Positions 54,883 through 64,000 of a DNA stretch of 64,000 nucleotides are shown here, piece after piece. Each line of letters starts with the position of its first letter. Positions within the stretch are counted from its first letter, which is position 1. Position numbers and translations under genes: made by a program. The DNA is from Vandiemenella viatica (Eukaryota > Arthropoda > Insecta > Orthoptera > Morabidae). The DNA lies in NCBI GenBank assembly GCA_031002005.1, contig CM061921.1:147717283-147781282 (forward strand), in the 5' to 3' direction. A model generated the notes under the pieces. That model saw only the letters and a list, made by a program, of their open reading frames with translations, ran no database searches and was not told the DNA's origin.

Positions 54883-55367
54883 CTACCGGGTGTTTCAAAA
54901 ATGACCGGTATATTTGAAAAATCAATAAAAACTAAATGGGCAGCGATAGAAAAATGTACACCGTTTGTTGCAATATGCTTGGGACAACAATAAATTTTCA
55001 GGCAAACAAACTTTCGAAATTAGTTACAATTTTCAACAACAGATGGCGTTGCAGGCGATTAGAAAGATATAGAAGTAAGCGCAGTCTGTGAGTTCGCCAA
55101 TCTGTAAGTCGTCTTTCTGCTGTAAGCGTGTGCTCTTCACAGATTGCAAGTTTGCTGTGAAAAAATGGTGGATATGTGGAAAATATCTTACTTTAGATTT
55201 TTTTCAGACTGCAGTGCCATCTGTTGTTCAAAATTGTAACTAATTTCGAAGTTTTTCTGCCTGAAAATTTACTGTTGTCCAAGCGTATTACAACAAATGG
55301 TGTATTTCTATCGTAGCCCGTTTAGTTTTTATTGATTTTTCAAATATACCGGTCGTTTTTGAAACAC
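54883..55367. mobile_element. Foldback MITE with about 160-bp arms, copy 2
   Basis: It matches the 13.9-14.4 kb element along both arms (GGTGTTTCAAAAATGACCGG start, CAATATGCTTGGGACAACA, CAACAACAGATGGCG, and the inverted set at the right ending ACCGGTCGTTTTTGAAACAC). It keeps a longer centre. GCTAT occurs on both sides (54878-54882 and 55368-55372), a possible 5-bp TSD. It interrupts the promoter end of SINE-B. Confidence 0.88.
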
Positions 55368-55372
55368 GCTAT

Positions 55373-55591
55373 AGGTCGGCTTGTTAAAACCGTTAGCAGA
55401 GTTTTCTGTGGTTGTTCATTTTTAATATTTTCATATCTGTATGGTGGTAGGGGGATGATTATCATCTAAGTAGATTTATAGCTCAGCTACTGGGGAAAAA
55501 CAGTCTACAAACAGATTTTTTTAAAAAAATGAAAATGTCGGGTATGTGGTGAAATGGGGTTTTAAAAGAAATGTTTTATTTGTTCCTGCAG
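55373..55591 (+). other. Intron end upstream of the TipE-family exon
   Basis: After the SINE-B remnant the sequence is AT-rich. It ends in a pyrimidine-rich tract and acceptor, TTTTATTTGTTCCTGCAG, immediately before the exon at 55592. The tract and CAG fit a normal splice acceptor. Confidence 0.6.
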
Positions 55592-56103
55592 GCGTGACGA
55601 TCTGAGCGGACTGTTCAACTGCACGTGGAGCTCCTGTCGCGAGGGGTGTACGAGCGACATGTACACTTGCACACACCTGTACGTAGACTACCAGCGGCCG
55701 GAGACCGAATACAGAGGCAACAACGCGACCGAGGCGGCGGCGGCCATGGCCTCCGGGCCCATAGTGCGAGTCCGGGGAGCCGTACTGCTGGCAAACATCA
55801 AGGGCTGCGGCTACCCGCCAGAAGTGGAGTGCGACAACTTCACGACGTCTTACGGCAGCCTGGGCACGTCGTTCCCCTGCTACTACTCCCGGGCCAACGG
55901 GTCGCAGGTGATGACGAGCTACGGCCGCGAGCGCCACGTGTCTATCATCACGCACTACCTGGCTGTGCCACTGGTCGTCACCCTCGCTGCCTCGCTCATG
56001 CTGTGTGCCATGCACTGCGACTGCTCAGGTGCCGGCTCCGTCGGAAGACTCGCTCGCTCCCGTGCTACCGTCCACGACTTCAGGTACACAGCGAGGACCA
56101 TAG
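55592..56103 (+). CDS. TipE/TEH-family sodium-channel auxiliary subunit, internal exon
   Basis: This exon encodes 170 codons of a protein like Drosophila TipE and its TEH paralogues. These are two-pass membrane subunits that modulate the Para voltage-gated sodium channel at neuronal membranes. Seen here: FNCTWSSCREGC (about residues 8-19), YTCTHLYVDY, a sequon-rich extracellular loop with about ten cysteines overall, KGCGYPPEVEC (70-80), GTSFPCYYSRANGS, and a hydrophobic segment HYLAVPLVVTLAASLMLCAM (121-140), the second membrane pass. A short basic tail follows. N-glycosylation sequons are at about residues 9, 44, 82 and 102. The acceptor TTCCTGCAG ends at 55591 and the donor TAG/GTAAAT follows 56103; CAG/GTACAC after 56083 is an alternative. 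The exon is markedly GC-richer than the flanks. The first membrane pass must lie in another exon not recognised here. Confidence 0.9.
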
Positions 56104-56396
56104 GTAAATTCATTTAGAGCTCATTTTCTTATAAAATGAATCTTTGTAAATGAATTTCCGAGAAATATTTGTCCTCGCCAACGTTCAAGGAATGCCTTCA
56201 GTTTTTACTGCACCGTCTCACCGTATTTACAGTAGTTTAACTCCAGATTTCAGACACGTTTTCACGCCTGGTAACATTGCGCATTAAGCTCTTGCACGTT
56301 CAACCCATGATGCAATTCACCCCTGCTCGATTTTATTGAGCAGCATTCTAGTTACTTTAAATTGACTCACAAGAGGACCTTACGGTTTCGGAAATT
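56104..56396 (+). other. Start of the intron (or 3' flank) after the TipE exon
   Basis: Begins with the donor GTAAATTC. In the alternative reading without splicing, the frame runs only to a TAG at 56115. No further exon of the family was recognised downstream in the window. Confidence 0.45.
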
Positions 56397-56711
56397 CAGT
56401 TCGGGATAAGATTTAGCAGGTTACTAGTATACCTTAAGGGTGACCACCCAATAAATTAGTAAAGCGCACTAGCCAAAATATTCCCACAAAGCGGGCTCCA
56501 AAGTTTTACGTGCAGCTCATATACTGGTTGATTTGTACGCCATACCGTGGCTTACCACGCGGACGATATTAGTTCGATGCTACCTCTTGTAATTTAAAAA
56601 AAATTGTTTTAAAAATTATAAAACTTTTAAATAAAGTTGATGACCTAAAATATTATAGGTTAAATCATAATTAATTAATTTATTTATGAAATTACTGTTA
56701 CAGATAATTAT

Positions 56712-56946
56712 CTTTTTTTTACTTATGGCTTTACGTCTCGTCGACGTCGAGGTCATTAGAGGCGGCAAAGGACTTGAGACAAGGAACGGGAAGGAATTCG
56801 GCCATGGCCTTTTGAAGGAAGTATCCCGGCATTCACCTGGAGTGATTTGGGGAAACCATGGAAAACCCAAATCTAGATGGGGATTCGAACCGGCGTCCTC
56901 CTGAATGCGAGGACGGAGCATTAACCGCTCACCCACCACGCTCGGT
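56712..56946 (-). repeat. SINE-A (tail type 1) inside the long-TIR element
   Basis: On the minus strand: head CCGAGCGTGGTGGGTGAGCG, box B GGTTCGAATCC, body CCATGGTTTCCCCAAATCAC and tail GTCGACGAGACGTAAAGCCA followed by poly(A). Part of the head between box A and box B is shortened. No clear TSD. Confidence 0.88.
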
Positions 56947-57054
56947 AGCTAAAATGTGGATTGAAAATAATATTCCGTTCTTCACTTTCGCAGAGATTCG
57001 AGTGTTCTGTACTGTGAAATATTATCAGAATTTTTAAAATATTGTGGACTGAAA

Positions 57055-57472
57055 ATGTCTGTTAATGAAGAAATCGCGAAAGTATCAGAAGCTGCAGATA
57101 CAACTGGTGAAGACTCATTAAACAGTGAAATGTCGAACTTGAAGTTAAAAGATGCGGTTGCTTATTACGAAAGTTTGCTTGATAAAATTAATTTTATTAC
57201 ATTGGAATCTTCAACTTCAATTTCTCATGAAGCAATTTTGATGGGTGAAGAAATTTACAAACCTACTATGGACATGCTGTCTGAAATAATACTTGTGACT
57301 GATGAAGAACTTGCCCATGAAAATGAAAACTGTGACGAGGATCCTTTTGAAAAAGTCGAAGACCATAGCTCATCAAATGAATATGAACCAATAAATGAAG
57401 ATAGCTAGACAATCTTTCTTTGGTTTACAAAATTAAAGTTGTTAATATCGCAAAGGCTCGCCCCATGTGGAA

Positions 57473-57528
<56 letters not shown>

Positions 57529-57690
57529 ACTGCAGCCGGTTAAAAAGGAAGGAATTTTATCCCAATGGTAAGAAGAAATAATAAAAGGAGGAAATGAATT
57601 TCGTAAGAACGCAATAATCAATTAGTGGACACAGGATCGTTGTGTTGAAGTCAGAGAGAGTTAAAAGTTATCCGAGGTAGCATAGAAACT
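57055..57690 (+). pseudogene. Acidic transposon-encoded protein relic, broken by A49
   Basis: The first frame (117 codons from MSVNEEIAKVSEAADT) is acidic and ends with DPFEKVEDHSSSNEYEPI...DS. After the stop at 57406, another frame reads SLVYKIKVVNIAKARPMWNL and then runs into 49 A. Beyond the A tract come CSRLKRKEF, LSQW, EEIIKGGNEFRKNAII and WTQDRCVEVRE in shifted frames with stops. From memory, this order (YKxKVVxxAKxHPxWxLxTLQKKGxxRLKxK...W..DI..GG...K...I..WT.DRF.EAR) recurs in uncharacterised arthropod proteins that look transposon-borne. It has no named domain that I know. The A tract occupies the place of the KTLQKKG codons, so a short A run probably expanded there. Dead copy; function unknown. 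Confidence 0.6.
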
Positions 57691-57889
57691 TCATCGTCCG
57701 CTACAGTCTCTGCCACTTTCGCCGTGCTTGTATGGCGTACAAATCGACCAGCATATGAGCTGCACCTAAAACTTTAGAGCCTTTTTTCTCGGAATCTTCT
57801 GGCTAGTGCGCTTTACTACTTTACTGAGTACACACCCTTAAGGTACACCACTACTAACCTGCAAAGTCTCATCCTGAACGGACTTTTAT

Positions 57890-58544
57890 TTATGTACTGT
57901 TTGGTAAGGAATCATTAGAAAGGAAACTCAAAAACATTCTATGACCTGGAGCGTGGTAAGTTGAAGCTTCGGTAAAGAAGATTGTTAAATTTTAATACCG
58001 GGATGTTCTAACTTCACTTACAAGGGGAATTCTAGAATTAGTAGTCATAGTTTTGGATCATTCTTGTAGGGTAATATCTACTTAGAGACAGGAACAAGGG
58101 ATTTATGAGATTAGCCGTAGTTTTCTAGATATTGCATCTCAAAGTTTTCATAGCAGCCTACCAGTAGATGAAAGTTGATAATTAAAAGGACGTGATAATG
58201 GAATATTTTAACAAAATCAGAACTATAGTAAATTATGATATTGTTTTCAGATAAAGAGAAAGCGTACATCCGAAAGAAAGGCAAGATTATAGTACGGAAA
58301 GCAGATAAGTGAACATTCATATGAAGGCACAGATGATAACTAATAGACAATAATAGACTTGGGGAATTGAATCAAATCATTGAAAACTGCTAATGGTTGT
58401 GGTTTTTTTTACCAATATTTTATTTTCCTTAAGCGAGCTTTTAACAAAGTCTTCTGAATTGAAAATCGCACTTGATAATCTAGTTTAGTACAGCGCTTTA
58501 TTTAAATACAGCACTATGCATGAAGTTAGCAGGCATACAGTTAT
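57890..58544. other. Unassigned sequence
   Basis: AT-rich spacer between the long-TIR element and the LINE 3' end. Only short frames without domains. Confidence 0.4.
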
Positions 58545-58999
58545 ATGTTGTTGTTGTTGTTGTTGTTTTAGGGCACGTCGATAGCGGGGTAATTAGCGCC
58601 CTAACAATTACCTGCTAAAACTGTGGCTTAAGAAAGTACTAAAATACTGTCTGCATTGTCGACTGTAAAGGGGTCGGCCATACAGACAGCAAACAAAATA
58701 AATCATAAAATCAGACGTGGCTTTAAAGTGGCCACCGGTACTTTAGACAGTACAACACCTGGATGGCTGTAAAGGGACCAAGCAGGTTCGCAAGAGTATT
58801 AGAAACACATATCTCGCTGGCTTGTATAATGGCCAGCGAGACAGGAATTATAACAATATAAAAAATAAAAACAATGCACATGGATGGGAGGCTGTAAAGA
58901 GGCCACACATCCATCTTAAAACTAGGCCGATCTGCCTAAAATTTTAGGCACTAGACCGGCCAATACGCTAAATTTTAAAACACTCGCCACACTGCTGGT

Positions 59000-61900
59000 C
59001 TAATTGTTTAAAATAAGGGCTAGGTCGTTGGCCAGGCCAACGTGTGCCCTCAAGTCTAAAAATAATACACAATCCATTAAAATGTGGCGCACCGTCAGAG
59101 GTACACCACAAGCTTCACATTCCGGTGGGTCCTCCCGGCGGAGAAGAAAGCTGTGTGTCAGAGGACAATGCCCTATAAGAAGGCGAGTAAGGAGAACTTC
59201 ATCACTCCTCGCCCGCTGGAAGGAGCTGCTCCACGGCTGAACGGTCGGTTTGACTTGCCGGAGCTTACTATGCTCTGCCTCCATCCAGCCACTGCCTCTG
59301 CCAAATGTCAAAAACAAATCTTTTCCCCACCGTGGCAGGGTCAGACTTTGGGACCGGATCAAAGTCAATTCTGACCTTGTTGCAGGCTAACTTGGCAGCT
59401 TCATCAGCTGCCTCGTTCCCCCTGATTCCCACATGACCGGGTACCCAGCAGAATACGACCTCCTTTCCAGAAGATTGAAGGGATCGGAGGGTGTCCTGTA
59501 TGTACTGGACAAGACGATCTGCTAGGTACATGCTTCCCATGGCCTGGATGCAGCTGAGGGAATCACAGCATATGATGTACTTCGTGCCGCGACTTACTTT
59601 CACATGCTGGAGCGACTTTAACAAAGCGTAACACTCTGCAGTGTATACGCTGCAACAGCTATTCAGTTTGTACTTATAAGTCGCTCAAGGGAACACTGCA
59701 GAGCAGCCAACTCCGTTAGCCTGCTTAGACCCATCCGTGTATACCGGGATAAAATCGCGAAACTGATTTAAAACATCGCTAAAAGTTTGGGTAAAAACAC
59801 TGCCGGCGGTACACAGCTTGTTGTACCGCAACAATTCTAAAACTGTTCTGGGCCTCTTTAAAAGCCAGGGAGGAGATTTACTCCAACCCTGGTGATAAAA
59901 AGAGGGCATCTGAAACCCATATTCCTCTAAAATAGCCTTTGTACGGTAGCTGAACGGTTTAGTTGCTCTTTGACGGTTGCTATAAAGCCGTTTAAATTTA
60001 GGATGAATGACTACGTCGTACACGGGACTGCCAGGAGTTGCGGCAATGTATATAGTGTCGCACCATGAGGAGACGCCGGTGGATGGAAAGCGGTGGCTCG
60101 CCAGATTCAGCACAAATGCTGGGTATTGGACTGGTGCGGTATGCACCTGTGGCGAGACGAATTCCTGCATGGTGGACACTATCCAGTATACGGAGATAAC
60201 TGTCACGTGCCGAACCATAGACAATGCAACCGTACTCCGACCGCGACCGTACAAAGGCTCTATAAACTGTAGCAGGCAAGAGCGGTCAGCGCCCCACGAC
60301 CTGCCACACAGACACTTTAAAAGATTAAAGGCTTTCAGGGCTCTGGCTCTAACATCTTTAAGATGTGGCAGCCATGTAAGCCTACTGTCTAAAATGAGGC
60401 CCAGAAACCGAATAGTTTCACTAAAACTTAAAACGGTGTTCCTCAAGGTGAGGTGAGGTTCTGCTAAAAGCCTTCTACTGCGGCTAAAAAGTACACACCG
60501 GGTTTTCTCAGCAGAGAAACGAAAGCCGGTGTGTACTGACCATTCATCCAGCCTGTTCAGAGTGAGCAGCAGCTGACGCTCAGCACTTCTCAAGCTAGCC
60601 GATGCACAAAAAATTAAAAAGTCGTCAGCGTATAAGGAGTACCCGATGGGCCTCTTTATAACGGTTGCAATGCTATTAATTGCTATGGCGAAAAGAGTTA
60701 CACTTAAAACTGAACCTTGAGGAACACCATTCTCCTGAATAAAAAGGTCTGACACTTCTCTACCAACTCGGTACCGGAAACAACGTCGAGAAAAAAATTA
60801 TTTAAAAAATCTGTGCAGATTTCCTCTGAAACCCCATTCATATAACTGTTTTAAAATGACATGCTGCCAGGTAGTATCGTTTGACTTTTCGATGTCAAAA
60901 AATATACCAACAAGGTGTTGGCTGCGGATGAAAGCGACCTGTATTGCCGCTTCCAGTAGGATCAGGTTATCCGTGGTGGAATGGAACTTCCTGAATCCAC
61001 ACTGAAAACGGCTCAACAGTTTATGGGACTCAAGACACCAGACGAGGTGGCGGTTAACCATCCGCTCTAGTGTCTTCCCGACGCAGCTCGTTAACGCAAT
61101 GCTACGGTAGCTACCTGGTAACAACTTGTCCTTTCCAGGTTTTAAAATAGGGATCATCGTTGCTTCCTTCCACGAGACGGGGAAGTATCCTCCGGTCCAA
61201 ATATTATTAAAAATACCCACGAGGTACTCTTTAGCATCTTTATTAAGGTGCCTCAGCATCTGGTACTGGATTAGGTCAGGCCCTGGTGCAGTGTCTTTGG
61301 CGCTGTTTAAAGCAGACTCCAGCTCCCACGATGAAAATGAGCTATTGTAGTCCTGCAATTCCGACGATTCGAAGCTAAAGGTTTGCCTTTCGGCAGATAT
61401 TCTTCGTTGCTGGACCTGTTGGTCCAATCCGGCAGACGAAGTGATGGCAGCGAAATATTCTGCCATCAGCTGCCATTTGCTCGTCGGTGACTACACGCCC
61501 TTTATCCAGTAATCCAGATAATGGCAATCGAGAGTACTTCCGAATATACGGCGGATTGACTACCATACTTTTGTTGATGGTGTTGAACGGTTAATGGTGC
61601 TCACGAAGTTCTGCCATGATCTCTTTTTCTCTCCTTAATCAGACGACGCGCCTTGGCTCTAGCAATTCGGAACGCTGCGAGGTTGTCAGGTGTTGGGTGC
61701 AACCTAAACCGGCGCAAGGCCCGTCTCCGACCCTGAATAACGGAACGACATTCATCGTTCCACCAAGGGACAGGCGTTCTGCGCTGCGTCCCGGAACTGC
61801 TAGGCATGGATATATCGGCCGTCCGATGAACCACTTCTGTGAAGTGTTTCACCTTCTCATCGGTGGTCTGGCGATGTTGGAGTATGACTGACCGGCTATA

Positions 61901-62592
61901 AAGTTGCCAGTCAACGCTGCCTATATTCCATTTCCGTGTTCTAATTGTTTCGCCTCGTTCGCACTCTATGTGTAACCAAATTGGGAAGTGGTCGCTTCCA
62001 TGGAGGTCACGATCCACCTCCCAATGCACGGAGTCCACAATCGACGGAGAGCAAAGGGAGAGATCAATGGCAGAGGAGCCGGAAGCAGTAGTGAAGTGCG
62101 TCATCTGACCGGTATTTAGGATGCACAAATCCTCCTGATCCAATAATCTACAAACCTCTCGACCTCTGGGGCAATTGTTGGTCGCATTGTGAGCGTTAAA
62201 GTCTCCCAATAGGAGGAAAGGCCGAGAGAGTTGCCGAGTGATGTCAACCAGCTGACCGCAATCAACTTGTGACCCCGGCGGTAGATACATGGAGTATACA
62301 GTCAGTTGCACCGGTACATGTAGCTTAACCGCTACTGCTTGTAAGGGAGAGGTGAGAGCTACAGGTTCGGAGTGGACAGTGTTCCGTACAAACACAGCCA
62401 CCCCCCTTTCGCTCGATCACCCTCGGTATCGTCCTTCCGGTAAAGGTCAAAACCTCTTAGTACAGGTTGATGTGTTGGTCTGAAGTGTGTCTCTTGGAGA
62501 CAGAGACACAATGGATCAGACCGTGCTAAGAGCTGTAACTCCTCTTTGTGAGCCATAAAACTGTTGATGTTCCACTGGAGTATGGGAGCCAT
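59000..62592 (-). pseudogene. LINE ORF2 (endonuclease - RT - RNase H), frameshifted
   Basis: It starts MAPILQWNINSFMAHKEEL, the APE endonuclease N-motif, followed by CLCLQETHF (catalytic Glu), LLLGDFNAHN, SSAIDLSLC and HGSDHFPIW (catalytic His). The RT domain follows: DTAPGPDLIQYQML, SYRSIALTSCVGKTLERM, QHLVGIFFDIEKS, NGVPQGSVLSVTLFAIAI and YSLYADDFLIFCAS. RNase H has PVYTDGSK (Asp), YTAECYALL (Glu), YIICCDSLSCIQAM (Asp) and VPGHVGIRGNEAADEAAK (Asp). The tail has the HCPLTHSF...CEACG...HILMDC zinc finger. At least five frameshifts (near 62380, 61560, 61470, 60250 and 59370) and a TGA at 59685-59687 inactivate it. All catalytic residues named are retained, so decay is recent. Confidence 0.9.
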
Positions 62593-62593
62593 C

Positions 62594-63908
62594 CTACCGA
62601 TTTAATTTCACCCGCCCCCGTTCGGGTGGGTCTTCGGTTTCTGTCTGCTGAGGAACGGGACCAGTCTCGTCCACCAGCATTGCAGATTCCTCTGGCTCCG
62701 AAGAGTCAGACGTCTCCGACTCAGTGTCCTCATCCACTTCCCCATTGACCTTCTTTTTCCTCGACCTCTTTCCCTTCTTCTCCCTACCAGTAGGTAATCT
62801 GGGAGGGGATGAAGAGGGAGATTTGACAAACTGAGTCGGGTCCGTCCTCCTAAACTTCGGGCCCCGGATCTTCTGATTGCCTCCACTAATGGATGTAGCA
62901 GATGGTAGTGCTACAAACTGTCAAAGTGCGGGGTGGAATTGGAGGTGGTGCTACTTTGACAGCTGCTGCTGGTGGTTGACGTTTAGTGACTGCTGCTGGT
63001 GTAGTCGAGGTTGCAGATGTACTACTACCGACGTCCGCGGTCTTCGATGTTACGACCTTTGCGGGTTTAGCACCGCATTTGCATTGAAATGAGCACGTTG
63101 TGCTGGTGCTCATGTCTGCAACAGACGTATGGGTAGCAGTACTTTGTTTCCTGGCGGGAGTTGAAGCCATCTTAGCAAAGCTAGTTCCAAAAATTGGAGC
63201 GGCAAGTGACTTGGCCTTCTTCTTTGCTTCTGCATAAGGAATCCGCTCTTTTGTTTTGAACTCCTGTATCTTGCGCTCTTCAAGATACACTTTACACGCC
63301 CTACTCCAGGCCGGGTGCGATCCGGAGCAGTTGACGCACACCTGTGGTAACGTGCAACTGACTCCCGGCTCAAGTGCCCCCTTGCCGCACTTACCGCAGG
63401 TGGGTCCGCCCTTACATGACGCCGTCGTATGTCCGAACCGCTGACACTGAAAACAGCGCATCGGGTCCGGAACATACGGACGGACGTTCAGGTTGATGTA
63501 CCCTGCTTTGATGTTCTTCGGCAGGATTGTAGTGTCAAACGTCAGGACGAAGGTGGCAGTCTTTTCAATACTACCACTATCCCTTCGTGTGATCTGACGT
63601 ACCTCGACCACATTCTGTTCCTTCCACTCATTAACGAGTTCCTCGGTTCCTATGTCTATCAAGTCACGGCAGGTGACAACGCCTTTGGAACTATTCAGGG
63701 ATTTGTGGAGTTCGGAATTGACTTCGAACTCCTCGAGCTTCTCACAGTTAAGGAGTTGGGTAGCTTGCCTACTGGTTGTAGTTTCCAGCAGCAACGTCCC
63801 GTTCCTCAGCTTTTTCACCGAATTCAGGGTCCCTACCAGACCCTCTAACCCCTTTGAAATATAAAAAGATGAAACTTTTTCGAAGGTTGCATCCACCCTT
63901 TGCATCAC
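62594..63908 (-). pseudogene. LINE ORF1 (Gag-like, CCHC zinc knuckles), one frameshift
   Basis: It starts MMQRVDATFEKVSSFYISKG. The N-terminal half has an RRM-like Gag fold region with GTLLLETTTSRQA. Then come three zinc-knuckle units (about residues 170-230): CFQCQRFGHTTASC, CGKCGKGALEPGVSC and CVNCSGSHPAWSRAC. These bind nucleic acid in this family. After YAEAKKKAKS the C-terminal part is Ser/Thr/Pro-rich and contains CQCKCGAKPAK-like words. The frame is lost near 62900, and the shifted frame carries a basic/acidic tail (KKGKRSRKKK, EDTESETSDSSEPEES) to the TAG at 62594-62596. Directly upstream of ORF2. Confidence 0.85.
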
Positions 63909-64000
63909 TATAAAAGCGTTTGCAAGCGAACATACTTTTCTGTCACTATTGCCTTCAGAAGCGGGGGAGGGGGGCTATCGACCATCACCCGCTTCTTAGA

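Larger units (their letters stand above)
56397..57885. mobile_element. DNA transposon-like element with about 150-bp TIRs (unassigned)
   Basis: The left arm (about 56397-56550: GCAGGTTACTAGTATACCTT, TAGTAAAGCGCACTAGCC, GTGCAGCTCATATACTGG, GATTTGTACGCCATAC) is found inverted at about 57708-57885 with roughly 80% identity by eye. Between the arms are a SINE-A insertion and a decayed acidic-protein ORF. CTTAAGGGTG is shared near both inner arms. Total about 1.5 kb. I cannot assign it to a superfamily. Confidence 0.7.
58545..63960 (-). mobile_element. Nearly full-length I-type LINE (non-LTR retrotransposon)
   Basis: Read on the minus strand, the element has a short 5' UTR (63909 up to or past 63960), ORF1 (Gag-like), ORF2 (endonuclease, RT, RNase H, zinc-finger tail), a 3' UTR of about 450 bp (58999-58570), and a terminal (ACA)n tail at 58545-58568. 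ORF1 ends TAG and ORF2's ATG follows after one base (TAGGATG at 62596-62590). RNase H after RT places it with the I/R1-type group. The 5' limit may be beyond the window. Confidence 0.9.

Noticed and set aside
55625..56107. Open frame of 160 codons overlapping the TipE exon in another plus-strand frame, and the minus-strand frame 55521-56015
   Set aside because: They are shadows of a GC-rich exon; only the third frame has splice-compatible ends, conserved cysteine motifs and a membrane segment.
57055..57408. Host gene encoding a small acidic protein
   Set aside because: It lies between long inverted arms, and its continuation in other frames after the stop matches a repeat-borne protein pattern.

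Overview
This is a eukaryotic nuclear window, almost certainly from an arthropod and most likely an insect with a large, repeat-filled genome. The sequence is AT-rich and gene-poor, has long introns or intergenic DNA, and is packed with decayed transposable elements. The one host coding exon (55592-56103) belongs to the TipE/TEH family of sodium-channel auxiliary subunits, known from insects and related arthropods. Several repeat families (the 160-bp-TIR foldback element, a CR1/Daphne-like LINE with a TAGATG tail, tRNA-derived SINEs) remind me of orthopteran or other hemimetabolous genomes, but that is memory, not proof. There are no bacterial operons, CRISPR arrays or rRNA genes.

Layout. 0-5.7 kb: two opposed LINE RT fragments, a SINE, a TTAA-flanked internally deleted piggyBac, and foldback elements. 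5.7-14.4 kb: a jockey-like RT scrap, a mariner relic and an RTE LINE relic each split by SINE-A copies, a CR1/Daphne-like LINE 3' end, a Tc1 relic split by SINE-B, and a 3 x 120-bp tandem array running into a foldback MITE. 15-18 kb: a hAT relic with a mariner inserted in it. 23.2-25.6 kb: a hAT with clean 8-bp TSDs and a decayed BED/hATC transposase. 26-42 kb: foldback elements with hammerhead-ribozyme-like cores, LINE fragments, SINEs, a Tc1 relic and a diverged tandem array. 42.5-43.1 kb: a SINE inside a SINE. 46.9-48.3 kb: a Helitron inside a hAT MITE. 50.3-52.4 kb: a LINE pol relic. 54.5-55.4 kb: SINE-B broken by two different MITEs. 55.6-56.1 kb: the TipE exon. 56.4-57.9 kb: a 1.5-kb element with roughly 150-bp TIRs and a broken acidic-protein ORF. 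58.5-64 kb: a nearly full-length, frameshifted I-type LINE with endonuclease, RT and RNase H.

The repeats form a readable insertion history. Many SINE and DNA-transposon copies keep exact target-site duplications, so the order of nesting can be worked out by hand. Three tRNA-derived SINE families are recognisable. SINE-A has two tail types, SINE-B ends in poly(A) or TAAA, and SINE-C shares a 3' domain around GTTTAACGTGGAATCC. No repeat ORF looks intact, so any mobility would depend on partners elsewhere in the genome. The most unusual signals are the hammerhead-like CTGANGA...GAAACGCGTY cores in foldback elements, the MITE terminus amplified as a tandem array, the unassigned long-TIR element at 56.4-57.9 kb, and the Helitron that landed 3 bp from the end of a hAT.
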